Origin: Xanthoparmelia taractica
Taxonomy: Eukaryota > Ascomycota > Lecanoromycetes > Lecanorales > Parmeliaceae
NCBI GenBank assembly: GCA_033085395.1
Contig: JANQBS010000002.1
Coordinates: 1 to 64,000, forward strand
DNA length: 64,000 nucleotides
Reading direction: 5' to 3'
Shown: positions 47,934 through 58,539 of the stretch, piece after piece
Layout of the letters: each line of letters opens with the position of its first letter
Numbering within the stretch: position 1 is the first letter of the stretch
Made by a program: the position numbers and the translations under genes
The notes under the pieces: generated by a model
The model's database searches: none
What the model was told of the DNA's origin: nothing
The model's input: only the letters and a program-made list of their open reading frames with translations

Positions 47934-48905
47934 CTATGTATAACGAAGGTTTTCCACTGCCTCTGCGGCCTCCAGTGCAAGTCTCTTGGGAGCCTCTACG
48001 GAAAACCTCGACTCTTCAGCCGCCTTCCAGAGCACATATTCCTCACCTCGCTTTTCCTCGGAGTGTTCGATTGGCACTTTGCCAGCTATGATGTCCTGAA
48101 AAAGCTGCCGCACAGCTAGCAAGATCTCCATGCCATCCACAGAAGACGTAACATGTCCGCAGCCAATCCTGACGGGAGCTCTGTTTGGTTCCTCATTCAT
48201 CTTTTCCACAAATCGTAGCAGCTTCTCCAAAGATTGCATGTAGTGGACCCAATTGCCCTCTTTGGGAAAGATGATCGCTTGTTCATATGAATTATCTTTC
48301 GCTACTCGCTCATAGAATGAGTCTCCAACATAGAGGTGGCGCTCTTGCTCGTCATACCATGCCAGCTCATCGGGAGTGTGGCCTGGAGTATGGAGGATTA
48401 GCAAACCAAGTGGTCGGCTGTCGAAGGAGAGCTTCTCGAGATCGTGCGCCCAGTGTGAAACAGTATACTTGGGAGTCGCTATGTCAAGAAATTTACAAAG
48501 TGAGTGCACAGGAAGTTTTTCTTTGATGAAAGACACGTCAAATGAAGAAGCAAGGATAGGCGTAGAGTCAGGCGGAAAGTGGTTGAGACCCAGAATATGG
48601 TCGTAGTGACAATGTGTACAAATGATGAGATATCCCCTCTCAGCCTCAAGAGGATTCAATGGCTTTCCGTCATTGGCTGCGGCTGGAAACGTCTCGATGT
48701 AGTCCTTCAAGTTGTGATGATGTTTTCGATCTCCGTCACCACCTCCACAGCCTGTATCAGATATCACAACGAGGCTGGGGTCATCGTATATCTTAACATA
48801 TATAAACGGATGCTCGTCATACTTGTCATTCTCGCGTATCACAAAGGTGGTAGCATTCAGTCGAGAGCATGTGAAATATTGAGAGAGACTAGAATGGCCA
48901 GCCAT
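47934..48905 (-). CDS. Metallo-beta-lactamase-fold hydrolase
   Basis: Intronless, 323 aa from ATG 48905 (an upstream ATG at 48929 adds eight residues). The metal site is clear: THCHYDHILGL (HxHxDH), then HTPGHTPDELAWYD (His), LYVGDSFYERV (Asp) and GCGHVTSS (His). An early ISDTGCGGG strand-loop precedes them. This is the binuclear-metal hydrolase fold of glyoxalase II- and lactonase-like enzymes. The substrate cannot be assigned; fungal homologues are often annotated only as MBL-fold proteins. Confidence 0.88.
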   Translation of the reverse strand: MAGHSSLSQYFTCSRLNATTFVIRENDKYDEHPFIYVKIYDDPSLVVISDTGCGGGDGDRKHHHNLKDYIETFPAAANDGKPLNPLEAERGYLIICTHCHYDHILGLNHFPPDSTPILASSFDVSFIKEKLPVHSLCKFLDIATPKYTVSHWAHDLEKLSFDSRPLGLLILHTPGHTPDELAWYDEQERHLYVGDSFYERVAKDNSYEQAIIFPKEGNWVHYMQSLEKLLRFVEKMNEEPNRAPVRIGCGHVTSSVDGMEILLAVRQLFQDIIAGKVPIEHSEEKRGEEYVLWKAAEESRFSVEAPKRLALEAAEAVENLRYT

Positions 48906-48929
48906 GTTTCCGAAGAGGCGGTAATACAC

Positions 48930-50080
48930 GCGCCCAGCGAAGGTCAGATATTTTGGTCCCGAGCCACTACAGACAATTGATGTTGATAGACAAGACCTAC
49001 AACCTCATTTGCATGCAAGAGTCCTGGTCGAGGAAGATATTTGGAATGAGTTTCGACTTGTGTGTATATTTGAGAGGTGAGTGGTAGCGCTCTCCTTTAC
49101 ATTTAGTTGGAGCAATTTTTAGCATGGGGGAAGCGCCAAGAGATTTCTGAAACACAGGAAATGTGAAACACCACGCATTCGTATAACTGATTCACTGGAC
49201 CTCATCTCGACCTTATCACTGGACCTGGAGCCTTGAGAGCTTCTTAGGCTACTGAACAGGATGGCTACCTCGCTTTTCTTTCCTGCCAGCTTCCCCCAAT
49301 GCCTTGCAGCATCTTGAAACCAAAGCTTCGTGCGCGTTCACGTGCCTAGAAGAGAGCCTATTTCTAATGAAGTCTCAAGTCTCGAAGCATGTCGCGCTGC
49401 CTATGGCTTCGACTACGCGCTTTGCCTTACCAGGTCGATGCAAAACAGTCTCCTTGACCAAGTATAGATGCACACGCCTATGTCCTGCACCTTACTCTTC
49501 CAACCGACGCCACTACACTTTCTTTTCCAAAGTTTCAAATATCTCCAGACCACATGTTCAGTCTGATGCTGCTCCGGAACTCAAGTCGCTATTGGATATC
49601 CTCAGTCATGTCAGTATAAGTACCTTGTTTTGCCCCTTGACCACCGCGAACGAATGCTGCGCCGTGTTGTTGCTCTCTGTTGATGCTCTGTTGTGATATG
49701 GAACTCTAGATTCCCTCTTCACTTTGAATATCTTCTTTGTCCTACTCGACCTTCACTGGAATTTCAATTGTGCTGTGAATGCTGCGAATGCTTTGTGTCC
49801 GGTGAACAATAAGCATGCCTTCTCAACAATGAGACTCGCCTCACGACAATAACTTTCGTTCTTTGCTATTCTTTTCGCCACGTTGACCGTGCCTACTGGT
49901 CATACTTAATTCTTTTCTTCCACCTCTCACTCTTTTGATCTTTTCAAACCTTCCAGCACATCCTTCTCCACCAACGTCTTACAGCCCGCCTTTACCCATC
50001 TCGCATCATCCACCTTAATTCGACCTTATTTCAAATCTCAAGCCAACAATATCAATTCAAAAAACCGCTCGCTCACCAGA
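48930..50080. other. Divergent intergenic region with pyrimidine-rich leader
   Basis: Lies between the MBL gene (minus) and the secreted protein gene (plus). From about 49900 to 50080 the plus strand is pyrimidine-rich (CTTC, TCACTC tracts), as in highly expressed fungal promoters and 5' leaders. The ORF at 49304-49696 has no support. Confidence 0.45.
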
Positions 50081-51781
50081 ATGCGTTCCTCAGCGGTAGC
50101 TGCCCTGGCGGCACTTGCCAACCTTATTACCCCCATCACAGCACATTCATGGGTTGAGGAGATGGATGTCATCGACCCCAAGACAGGAGCCTTCACGGGC
50201 ACTCCAGGCTACTGTAGAAACAACACTAAGAGAGGAGATCCGAGCTTCGCAGACCCTTTGATGGTCCATATTTTGCCGTCGATGGGCCAGCCTTCGATTG
50301 AGGAGAGAGACACGATCCCCGCACTTGACACAACTGGGATCCACCCCCACGACACAATGTGTAAGCATACGCAGCAAACCCAATATCAGTCCGATGGCAG
50401 TCCACGCCTCCAAGCGGCTCCGGGTGCCTTAGTCTCGTTGCGCTATCAAGAGAATGGGCATGTAACACTTCCGCAAAATCAGCCTGGAAAGCCACCAAAT
50501 CGGGGTCTAGTATATGTGTATGGGACATCGCAACCAAAGACCCCCGAGCTGTTACTTGATGTTTTCGGGCAGTGGAACGAAGACGGCACGGGAGGCGACA
50601 AGCGTGGGAAGCTTCTCGCAACTCAACCTTTCGATGATGGTCGCTGCTATCAGGTAAACGGGGGCAACATCTCAGTAGCTCGTAAAGCGCAATATCCTCA
50701 CACTCCGGATCAGCTCATGGGCGCAGACCTATGGTGCCAAAATAATATTGCTCTGCCCACAGATATCGAAACCGGCAAGCCTTTGACGATATACTGGCTG
50801 TGGAGTTGGCCCACGCTTCCTGGCGTGGATCCTAATCTGCCCAATGGCAAAGCTGAGATATATACTACGTGTATGGATGTGGATATTGTCGCGAAGCCGG
50901 GAAGCAAGAGACGCGTCAAAGCTAGACAAGCACCGTCACCATCACCATCGGCGGCCTCGCAATCTCCCAACAACCTGAATAGCGCGGCCATCCCAGCGTA
51001 TGTGAGCTCGCTCACTGCTTCCCCGGCGCCAGCAGGAGCAAGCCCAGTTGTCTCCGCCCAATCCTCACCCGCATCTTCGGATCCAACCACCCGGGCTGCG
51101 CAGGGGGCAGATTTGAATACGATGACGAATGCTGGAGTGGCTTCCTACATCGAGGCGGCAGTGAGTGCGGCGATAGCCTCACAAGTCCCCAAGGTGCCGG
51201 TCACAGTCACTGTGGATATCATCCAATCCGTCGTCCCGCCAATGACTGCTGGAGCTGTAGCAGCGACGCAGCCAGCCGTGGCTCCAGCAGCATCTCCAGC
51301 TGCATCGGCGGCGGGGAATCCCCAAGCATCGAATCAAGCCGCATCGCAAGCCGTTGTTGCACCAACCGCATCCGTCTCGACCCCAGCTCAAGCGCCAGCA
51401 CCGGCCCCTTCATCAATGCCTCCCAAATCGCTAGATATCAACCCACCAATGCTTTCAGCCTCGCCTTCAGCTCCCCAAAGCGTCTCACCGCCAGGCTTCT
51501 CCGGCACCGCTTCTCCCGTGGTTGCATCGCCAGCAGTCGCATCCCCGGCAGTCGCATCCCCGGCAGTCGCATCCCCGGCAGTCGCATCCCCGGCAGTCGC
51601 ATCCCCGGCAGTCGCATCCCCAGCAGTCGCACCTGAGAGCTCGGCGACTCCAATCATCGCATCCGGGGCATCTCAGAACGGAACGGCGGCCCCCACGAAG
51701 GGAAAGCGCCAATGTACGGCCAAGACGTGCAAGTCGAAGAGGCAGTCGAGGATTTTCGGCAAGAAGAGCGGTGGTGGTTAA
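50081..51781 (+). CDS. Secreted DUF7492-type protein with N-terminal His, LPMO-like candidate
   Basis: Intronless, 566 aa. A signal peptide (residues 1-21, ending ITA) precedes His22 in HSWVEEM, so the mature protein probably begins with histidine, as required for the copper brace of lytic polysaccharide monooxygenases. The globular part (22-270) has several cysteines (PGYC, TMC, GRC, LWC, TTC), a second histidine at about 127 in ENGHVTLP, and an aromatic strand IYWLWSWP near 237-244. The order resembles fungal DUF7492 proteins. The second half is Ala/Pro/Ser-rich with seven VASPA repeats and ends in a basic Cys-containing tail, so it may attach to cell wall or matrix. LPMO activity is inference only. 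Confidence 0.8.
   Translation: MRSSAVAALAALANLITPITAHSWVEEMDVIDPKTGAFTGTPGYCRNNTKRGDPSFADPLMVHILPSMGQPSIEERDTIPALDTTGIHPHDTMCKHTQQTQYQSDGSPRLQAAPGALVSLRYQENGHVTLPQNQPGKPPNRGLVYVYGTSQPKTPELLLDVFGQWNEDGTGGDKRGKLLATQPFDDGRCYQVNGGNISVARKAQYPHTPDQLMGADLWCQNNIALPTDIETGKPLTIYWLWSWPTLPGVDPNLPNGKAEIYTTCMDVDIVAKPGSKRRVKARQAPSPSPSAASQSPNNLNSAAIPAYVSSLTASPAPAGASPVVSAQSSPASSDPTTRAAQGADLNTMTNAGVASYIEAAVSAAIASQVPKVPVTVTVDIIQSVVPPMTAGAVAATQPAVAPAASPAASAAGNPQASNQAASQAVVAPTASVSTPAQAPAPAPSSMPPKSLDINPPMLSASPSAPQSVSPPGFSGTASPVVASPAVASPAVASPAVASPAVASPAVASPAVASPAVAPESSATPIIASGASQNGTAAPTKGKRQCTAKTCKSKRQSRIFGKKSGGG
51523..51633 (+). repeat. 15 bp tandem repeat coding for VASPA
   Basis: Seven units of a 15 bp repeat (GTCGCATCCCCGGCA type), almost identical at DNA level, encode VASPA in the linker of the secreted protein. 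A likely site of length variation between strains. Confidence 0.9.
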
Positions 51782-52196
51782 ACGCGTCTAAAGTTTGCGT
51801 TCGGGATTAGATGTTTGCGTGTCTTGATGGGTGTGTTTCTGTTCTTTCGAATCTAGCTTGCAGTGAGTGTGTTAAGGTAAAAAAATCAAATTTCGGAGCG
51901 AAGTAAAGGAAGCAAATTCTAATTCTAAACGTAGCTTCGATAAGTAGAAAATTACTGGGTAAAAAATTCGTCCTCTCCGCCTGTCTGGTCCCCCTAACAA
52001 GTTCTTCAAATGAAAGCCTGTTTGAAATTCTAAACTGTTTCATTGTCCTGTTAGCCTGCCCTACCTAGTCACAGAGCTCTTGAGAAATCTGGGCTCGATT
52101 CTTGGGGTGGTGAAAGAGTAGAAGGTCGCATGTCGGTCAGAAGAGATCACTGTCAACATGACCTGCTAAAGTACAGAATGCCTATAAAAGACATTT
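51782..52196. other. Intergenic between convergent genes
   Basis: 3' flanks of the secreted protein (plus) and the FAD oxidase (minus). No gene seen. Confidence 0.5.
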
Positions 52197-54142
52197 CTAC
52201 GTCTTCGAAAGCAAGAACCCGTTGTTCTGCAGGGTCTGGAAGATCTGACCTGGGTCGTATTTCTTAGCCACGGCCTTTAGCTTCTCCACGTTGGCCGCCC
52301 CGTATCCAGCGATCGGATTCTGGTCTCGTGATGCGTCGTTCATGTACACGAACGGGAAGTATAAACCTCGTTCCTCTCCCAGCTCCTTCCACTTCTCGGT
52401 AGTGGCGATGGGAGCTGCTCTCACCGCATCATCATTATTTGCACCTTGCCAATCCACGAGAGTTGTCCACCCTGCACATGTCAGCCGCTATTTTACCCAC
52501 ATTTGCCGAGCAGATGTCAAGCCTACATTGATGATCAATCTGCGGGATTCCTATTGGATTCCCGCCCCTCGCGATACCTACTTTGGACAGATTGGCTGGA
52601 ATCGGCTGGAGTGTGAATGTCATGTTGGCTCCAGTAGCAGCTTGGACTGAAAGTGCCTGCTCCCTCCAGAATTTGTAAACGTCTTTGTATAGCTGTGCAT
52701 CAATCTTAGTAGCAGTGCCCCGATAGTCATGACTGGAAAAGAGTAAGCCGCGAATACCAAAGGAGATACCAGACACCGGGTTGGAAATGTCTTACCGCGC
52801 AGGAGCGTTCGAGAATGTGGTTCCCAAGATATCAGTCAGGCTCTTCACCGTACCATTTGTGGGTGGAACAGCGACCGCCGCCGGGGTAAGGTTGTAGAAT
52901 GGTTCAAAGGCTGCCGGCTTCTCGGCAGCGGCAGAATAGATCAGTCCTAATGTGGTGATCTCAAGCCCGATGATGAGGGCCACGGTTGACTTGAGATCCG
53001 AAGCACCATCTTTTTGCCATTGGACAAACGCATCCAGAATGGCAGGAACTTGGTCATTCGAGTATGCCGCTACCTGGTACCAGACCGTTTGGACTGGAAT
53101 GGTGTAAAGGTCGAATCGAGTGACGATTCCTGCAGCAAGTCAGAATCGCAGACAATTCACGGCTCAGAGGATCGGAGAATCTACCGAAATTTGATCCGCC
53201 ACCCTTCAAAGCCCAGAAAAGGTCACTGTTCTGTGTGGCGTTTGCGTCCGTGATGGTGCCATCAGCTAGGACAACCTACTTTGAGGGTCAGTAATCAGCG
53301 ACTTCGCTCGCTGCGATAACAGTACCTCAAAATTCTTAACATTATCCGCGGCAAGACCATACTCCCCAGAAAAATGAAAGTAACCGCCTAAAAGATCCTT
53401 ATCAGTCCCCTGAATGATACGTTCCTAGAGGGAGCCAGAACCTCCGAGAATGAGCCCTCCAACGCCCACATGCGGAATTCGACCTCCAATAACGCTCACG
53501 CCATATGGATCCAAGGTATCGTAAACGTCGCCCCATCGAAGACCTGGTCCCAGGCTTATAACCGATTTATCGGAGTTGATAGCGAACTGGTTGATCCTCT
53601 GCAGATCGATAAGGATACCGGTATCGTCGATGTTGGACCAGCCGGGATTTGGCGAGTGGCCGCCGCTGCGGACCGAGAATTTTATTTTCAAATAGCTGAT
53701 AATTTTGAGCGCTTTGGATACTTCTGCAGTAGATTTTGGAAGTAAAACGCATGACGGCGTTGCATAGCACGCTTCAGACCTTGCTCGCAATCGTTAGCAT
53801 TTCGCCGTGGGAATACCAAGGGATGACCGACCAATTAGCATCAGCCTCTGTTTGATTCACAGGTTTTGATGCCACGGAGTCAGATCCAAGGCTTGCCCGC
53901 GCTATTTGGCACGCGAGATCAATCTGAGTGAGTGTTGTGATGCCATTGTTATTTTGAGCATTCTCGAGCCGGCTTATCAAAGTCAGGTGTTGGGATGGTA
54001 CAAGCTCGAGGGACTGAACAAGGGTCTGGATTTTGTCTTGCATGGCGGCTCGCTCTTCCAGGTCGACTTGATGAGGAAGAGATTCTGTAGCGAAGACAGT
54101 GCTAAAGCTTAGCAGGTAAATAACCAAAGCGTATGCAAACAT
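52197..54142 (-). CDS. Secreted FAD-linked oxidase (BBE family), copy A
   Basis: Seven exons: 54142-53832, 53779-53442, 53387-53326, 53275-53185, 53129-52796, 52732-52527, 52471-52197 (introns 50-63 bp), about 538 aa. A signal peptide (MFAYALVIYLLSFSTVFA) precedes an FAD-binding domain (PCMH-type) with CYATPSCVLLPKS, FSVRSGGHSP (the His expected to bind FAD covalently), GPGLRWGDVY, GVGGLILGGG and FWALKGGGSNFG. The BBE C-terminal segment is YMNDASRDQNPIAGYGAANVEKL. Such oxidases perform two-electron oxidations or ring closures, often in secondary metabolism. It lies next to a UbiA prenyltransferase gene, transcribed divergently. Confidence 0.9.
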
Positions 54143-54648
54143 TGCGGGCGACGCAGGGAAGCAACAAGTCACGCGGGCACAGGGCAGCTTGCAGGAGATT
54201 CAAAGTCCGTGATTTGAACCAAATGCAAGGCAGGACCTTTTCTTGTCTCGTATACATGCAGCTACACGGATTATAAGAGGTCGGACCTGGCCTGTATTTC
54301 AGGCTTTTGTCACTACGGCAGAGAGCTTGGTGCGGGGAAAAGCGAAAAGGCGTAAAATGTTACCCACCCACTACAGAGTCGGCGGTTTAGGTACATCATC
54401 GTTACAAACAAAGCCGACAAGCTGGCTAAGGTAGGATTGGCTACTTTAGGCGTCTGCAGGTGGAGCATGCATGTAAGCACTAAGTAAAAGCAGCTCACTG
54501 ATCACATGGGGGTAAAGTATCTTCCGATGTTTCGTTTCTGTATTAACTTCCGATAGAACCGCTTTGGTTTTCAAGTTCAAGAACCTAGCCGCAAGCCAGC
54601 ATAGTCTTCTCTTCCGAGTTACTTGTAGAAATATGAGACCTCTGAGAC
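54143..54648. other. Bidirectional promoter region
   Basis: About 500 bp shared by FAD oxidase A (minus) and the prenyltransferase (plus), an arrangement that allows co-regulation. No specific operator recognised. Confidence 0.5.
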
Positions 54649-55686
54649 ATGACATCTACCCAGTCCGAGACTCGGGGCAAGGCTGTGATGGGGGCCTCAC
54701 TTGCCCACCAGTACGGTGGCAACAGTAAGTCAGGCTGGCTCAGTCGTCTCCCAGACTCATGGTTGCCGTACGTGCAATTGGCCCGCCTCCGTCCACCAGC
54801 AGGGCTCTTCCTCATTTTTTTCCCTCACTTATTCGGCACTCTTCACGCCTCCATCCTTCAGCAGACAGATCTTTCTGTCCTGCTCCAAAAAAGTGCGTTG
54901 ATGCTTGGCGGTAGCTTCTTCGTCTCCAATGCCATTCATATCTGGAACGACCTTATCGACGCGCCTTTAGACGCGCTCGTCGAGCGTACACGTCACAGGC
55001 CCATTCCACGGGGAGCCGTATCACCATTCGCCGCGACCGTGTTTACTGCCACTCAGGCCATCGGTGCTGCGCTATTCCTGCCGTATCTATCGTCACGCAC
55101 TCTTGAAAGCGCTCTGTATGCTATGCCAAGCATCATCGCTTGGACATATTATCCTTGGGCCAAACGACACACGAATGTTCCGCAATTGGTCCTGGGATTC
55201 TGTCTCGCCTGGGGCATCGTCATGGGATCACTGGCAATCGGTCTACCACCCTTTTCGGTGGGAGTAATGGGCTCCAACTCCAGACCACGCGTGGAGACTT
55301 CAACGCTGTGCCTCTTCCTGGCGAACATCATCTGGGCAATGATCTATGACACCGTATACGCGCATCAGGACTTAAAGGATGATCTAAAAGCTGGGATCAA
55401 GAGTCTAGCAGTCCTCTATCGTGATCGTACTAAGGTCTTACTGTGGCAGCTGCTCGTCTCTATGATTATACTGTTACTTATGTGTGGATGGCTTAGTAGG
55501 ATGGGCGTGATATACTATGTGGTTGCTGTCGGTGGTACGATGACGTCGCTTGGATTGATGATTGGGAGAGTTGATTTGAACAGTAGCAACAGCTGCTGGT
55601 GGTGGTTTGGCAACGGCTTTTGGTTTACTGGAGGATTTATATCGGGAGGCTTGCTACTGGAGTACCTGTGTGAGAAGTATCTATAG
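54649..55686 (+). CDS. UbiA-type prenyltransferase
   Basis: Intronless, 345 aa, with about eight hydrophobic helices. Both Asp-rich Mg-diphosphate motifs of the UbiA superfamily are present: NDLIDAPLDALVERTRHRPIP and YDTVYAHQDLKDDLKAGIKS. The enzyme should attach a prenyl chain to an aromatic acceptor in a membrane. The N-terminus (MTSTQSETRGKAVMGASL) does not look like a strong mitochondrial presequence, unlike COQ2. With the neighbouring tailoring-type genes, this favours a secondary-metabolism role (as in fungal meroterpenoid clusters) over ubiquinone synthesis, but this is inference. Confidence 0.88.
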   Translation: MTSTQSETRGKAVMGASLAHQYGGNSKSGWLSRLPDSWLPYVQLARLRPPAGLFLIFFPHLFGTLHASILQQTDLSVLLQKSALMLGGSFFVSNAIHIWNDLIDAPLDALVERTRHRPIPRGAVSPFAATVFTATQAIGAALFLPYLSSRTLESALYAMPSIIAWTYYPWAKRHTNVPQLVLGFCLAWGIVMGSLAIGLPPFSVGVMGSNSRPRVETSTLCLFLANIIWAMIYDTVYAHQDLKDDLKAGIKSLAVLYRDRTKVLLWQLLVSMIILLLMCGWLSRMGVIYYVVAVGGTMTSLGLMIGRVDLNSSNSCWWWFGNGFWFTGGFISGGLLLEYLCEKYL

Positions 55687-56707
55687 TGCTTCGATTATGT
55701 TATTCCTAACAAGCATCCTATACCTGAGACAACTCTCGTCCAACAAGATGGATAATTCAAAATACATGCTTGTCAACCTAAGGTAAGGTTTCCTACCATA
55801 AAACCTTTTACGAACCATGGCAGGGAAGATACTCAGTGTAACATGAACAATTAACCGCTTGATTATCCTTCGCACGGGTACATGGATTGCTATGTCTCAG
55901 CTGCTGCGAGAATGGATGAAGATGGGAAGGCAGGGGAAGGATTTCTTTACCTAACGCTTGATTAATTGGTTTGAAGGATGGTGAAGGTTTTCGACTTGCA
56001 TTCGATTTTAAAGCAGCGTGTCGTAACGAAGAAATACTTTACGCTAGGGAGTACGAAGTATCCCTAGCTTACTACTAGTAAGGTACCTTACCTAGGTACC
56101 TTATTTTAGCACTCGCTTTAGCGCACCGAGCCTTCCATTTCCAGGGAGTGGGCCGGTGATTTTACCCTTACCGTCATCGCGCAAGTCCTATCCCAACGTT
56201 GCACTCGCACATATCTCTGAAAAAATACCTCACATCAGTCGTCGACATATACGCGCAAAGCCACGGGGACATTGCTTGCTATCAGATACTTCGCCGTAAG
56301 GTACTTCCAACATTCATGCTCACGGCGTATAGTTACTACATTTGCACATCGACTGGTGCCCAGAGGAGCCAAGATACGCCCCCGAATCCCATGGCCCAAT
56401 CAACCATCAGTCCTCCTCCACGTCTCATCTTTAGCTGCATGACAACATGGTGTGGTCAGCATGCGAGATGTTGCATGCTTCTCTTGCCCAAAATAACTGG
56501 ATGGATGCAATAATGAATCAACCACAGAACTGTGTTGCGCGTGTGACATGCCGCTTCTTACTTCTAGCCATGTTGACTCGCAGAGTACTTCTTCTAGCAC
56601 ACCCGAACACCCCACGCAGGTTCAAGCCTACCGTTCCGTCGTGCCACAAGTAAGACTTCAACGGCCGACCTTCTTACTTCGCCGTCATTGAGTTGTATTT
56701 TGTGGCT
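55687..56707. other. Intergenic, 1 kb
   Basis: Contains duplicated GGTACCTTA words near 56081-56104 and AT-rich patches. The ORFs at 56199-56653 lack motifs. No gene supported. Confidence 0.4.
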
Positions 56708-58120
56708 ATGGCTTCATCGCAGCAGCAGTTGTTACCGCCTCCTACGGTGGTCGATGACACCCACAAGGTGTACTCGATCGCTATTGCCTGTATCATGCTT
56801 GGTATTATCGCCAGCCTTGTCGTTCTTTGGCGACTCGGCGTGAGATTTTATGCCCGCGCATTTGGCGCCGATGACTGGGCCATGATTCCAGCCCTCGTGA
56901 GTCGAGACCTCGATTGAAACGAAGCCACCATTAACCGTACCTTCAAGCTGTTATACATCGGATGGACCGCAATGGCTGCGTATGTCAATCTCCATGCCGG
57001 CGTCGGCAAGCCGCTCTGGGAGATAACCGTTGGGGAGTATTCAGTCTGGTTCAAGGTATGTTTGGGACTCGGGAGCGAACAATCATCTCCAAACCCTCGT
57101 TCCGAAAGAACCAAAACCCGTCACCTTGGAGGACTCTTATCCAGTTGCTAGGGCATCATCGGGTCCACCTGGCTCTATCCGGCCATGACGACCGCAATTC
57201 GCGTCTCCATCCTCCTCTTCTATGACCGCATTTTCTCGACACCTAGATCCCCCATCAAGTGGATAATCAAGGTCTTACTTGCGCTGCAAGCCGTTTATCT
57301 GGTGGTATACTCCATTCTGCCCGCTTTTATCTGCCGCCCGCTTTACATGGCCTGGCACCCTCTAGAACGGCGGCTGTACTTCAATGACTGGTACTACTAC
57401 TATACCCAGGTGGCCCTGTTCAGTACCAGCATGACCTTCGACGTTATCTTGCTCGTCCTCCCACTCTATCCGGTTTGGAAGCTTCAAATGCCCCTCAAGA
57501 GGCGCGCAAGTATCAGCCTCTTGTTTATGCTCGGAGCAGCGTAAGTTCTTTTGCATCCTTTGCACAGGCTTTCCGTTGACCGAGTCGTCCATAGTGCGAG
57601 TACTATTGCAGCATGGAAACTGGCAATCTTCGTCATCGAAATGGCGCGCTATACCCACATTAACCCGAAATGTATGTCCCATGAAACTTTCCATGACCCA
57701 TCCTGGGTCCTTTTCACTCATCACCGATACTTACGCCTACCACGCGCAGGGCTCCAGTATCAAATGAGCACTCTGATTCCCCCACAATTCGACACCTACG
57801 GCCGGACGTTCTGGATCCCTTCCCAAGTCGAGCCCACGGTCGCACTCATCGGGACCTCACTGCCTGCGATCCGGCAGAGCCTGGCCTCCGCCGCACAGCG
57901 CGTCTCCAAAGCCTGGAGCGAGATGTCGTTCACCTTGTCGTCGCGCGCCAAGCAGGGTAGCGGCGTCGGAGGCAGCATCGCCCCATGGACTCCGCAGCGC
58001 CCAAAGGCAGGGAATGGGCCGGTGCAGAAGATGAAGAGCGAGAGCGACGACTCCGAGCTTGGGTTGCATACTGGGTATTATGAAATGAGGGGCGAGAGTG
58101 ATGATGGGTCTCTGAGGTAG
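56708..58120 (+). CDS. Rhodopsin-like (PTH11-type) integral membrane protein
   Basis: Five exons: 56708-56896, 56948-57055, 57152-57540, 57595-57671, 57750-58120, 377 aa. The first ATG (56708) gives MASSQQQLL, with no signal peptide needed. Seven hydrophobic helices are predicted by eye: IAIACIMLGIIASLVVLWRL, then the conserved GADDWAMIPAL, LLYIGWTAMAAYV with NLHAGVGKPLW, STWLYPAMTTAIRVSILLFYDRIF, and VLLALQAVYLVVYSILPAFIC followed by RPLYMAWHP. Later come FDVILLVLPLYPVWKLQMPLKRR with LLFMLGAA, and ASTIAAWKLAIF. GADDW and LP.P..W.L...KR are hallmarks of the fungal rhodopsin/PTH11-like family. The C-terminus is cytosolic. Role (sensing, or membrane-bound tailoring activity) is open. Confidence 0.88.
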
Positions 58121-58539
58121 GCATAGGCAGGGGAAGGGTGCGATTGGTGTATCTATACCGTTTGAATATTCTCATCCTATGAGAAGATGGATCCTGGCCT
58201 TTTTACGCGTGAGATTCTAGTTGATTAATGATGATGGCCACGATGATGATGAGTAGCGAATACGTACGTTTCCTTAGGATTCAGAGATGGACAGTTTCTA
58301 TATTTCGGTTTAGGGAATCGCGCTGTGGTGGCCGCAAGGCACGGATTTGTGTACATATTTGTATTGTATGATATAATATCAGCCTGTTGCTGACGTCTAA
58401 TCAAAGCTTCCTATCCCAATGCATCCATCTATATGCTAAACAAGCCAAGTCCCTTATTTTGAGACACCAGGTCGATTTAATCCAAGGAAGAAACGCGTCG
58501 CGTTCAACAAGGAGTGCTGGATGGTCGGGCGAACTTGTT
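58121..58539. other. Intergenic between convergent genes
   Basis: 3' flanks of the membrane protein (plus) and FAD oxidase B (minus). No gene seen. Confidence 0.5.

Noticed and set aside
51388..51712. Minus-strand repetitive ORFs and a CRISPR-like look of regular repeats
   Set aside because: The repeat is a 15 bp in-frame protein repeat without spacers inside a plus-strand gene; a CRISPR array is not expected in a fungus.
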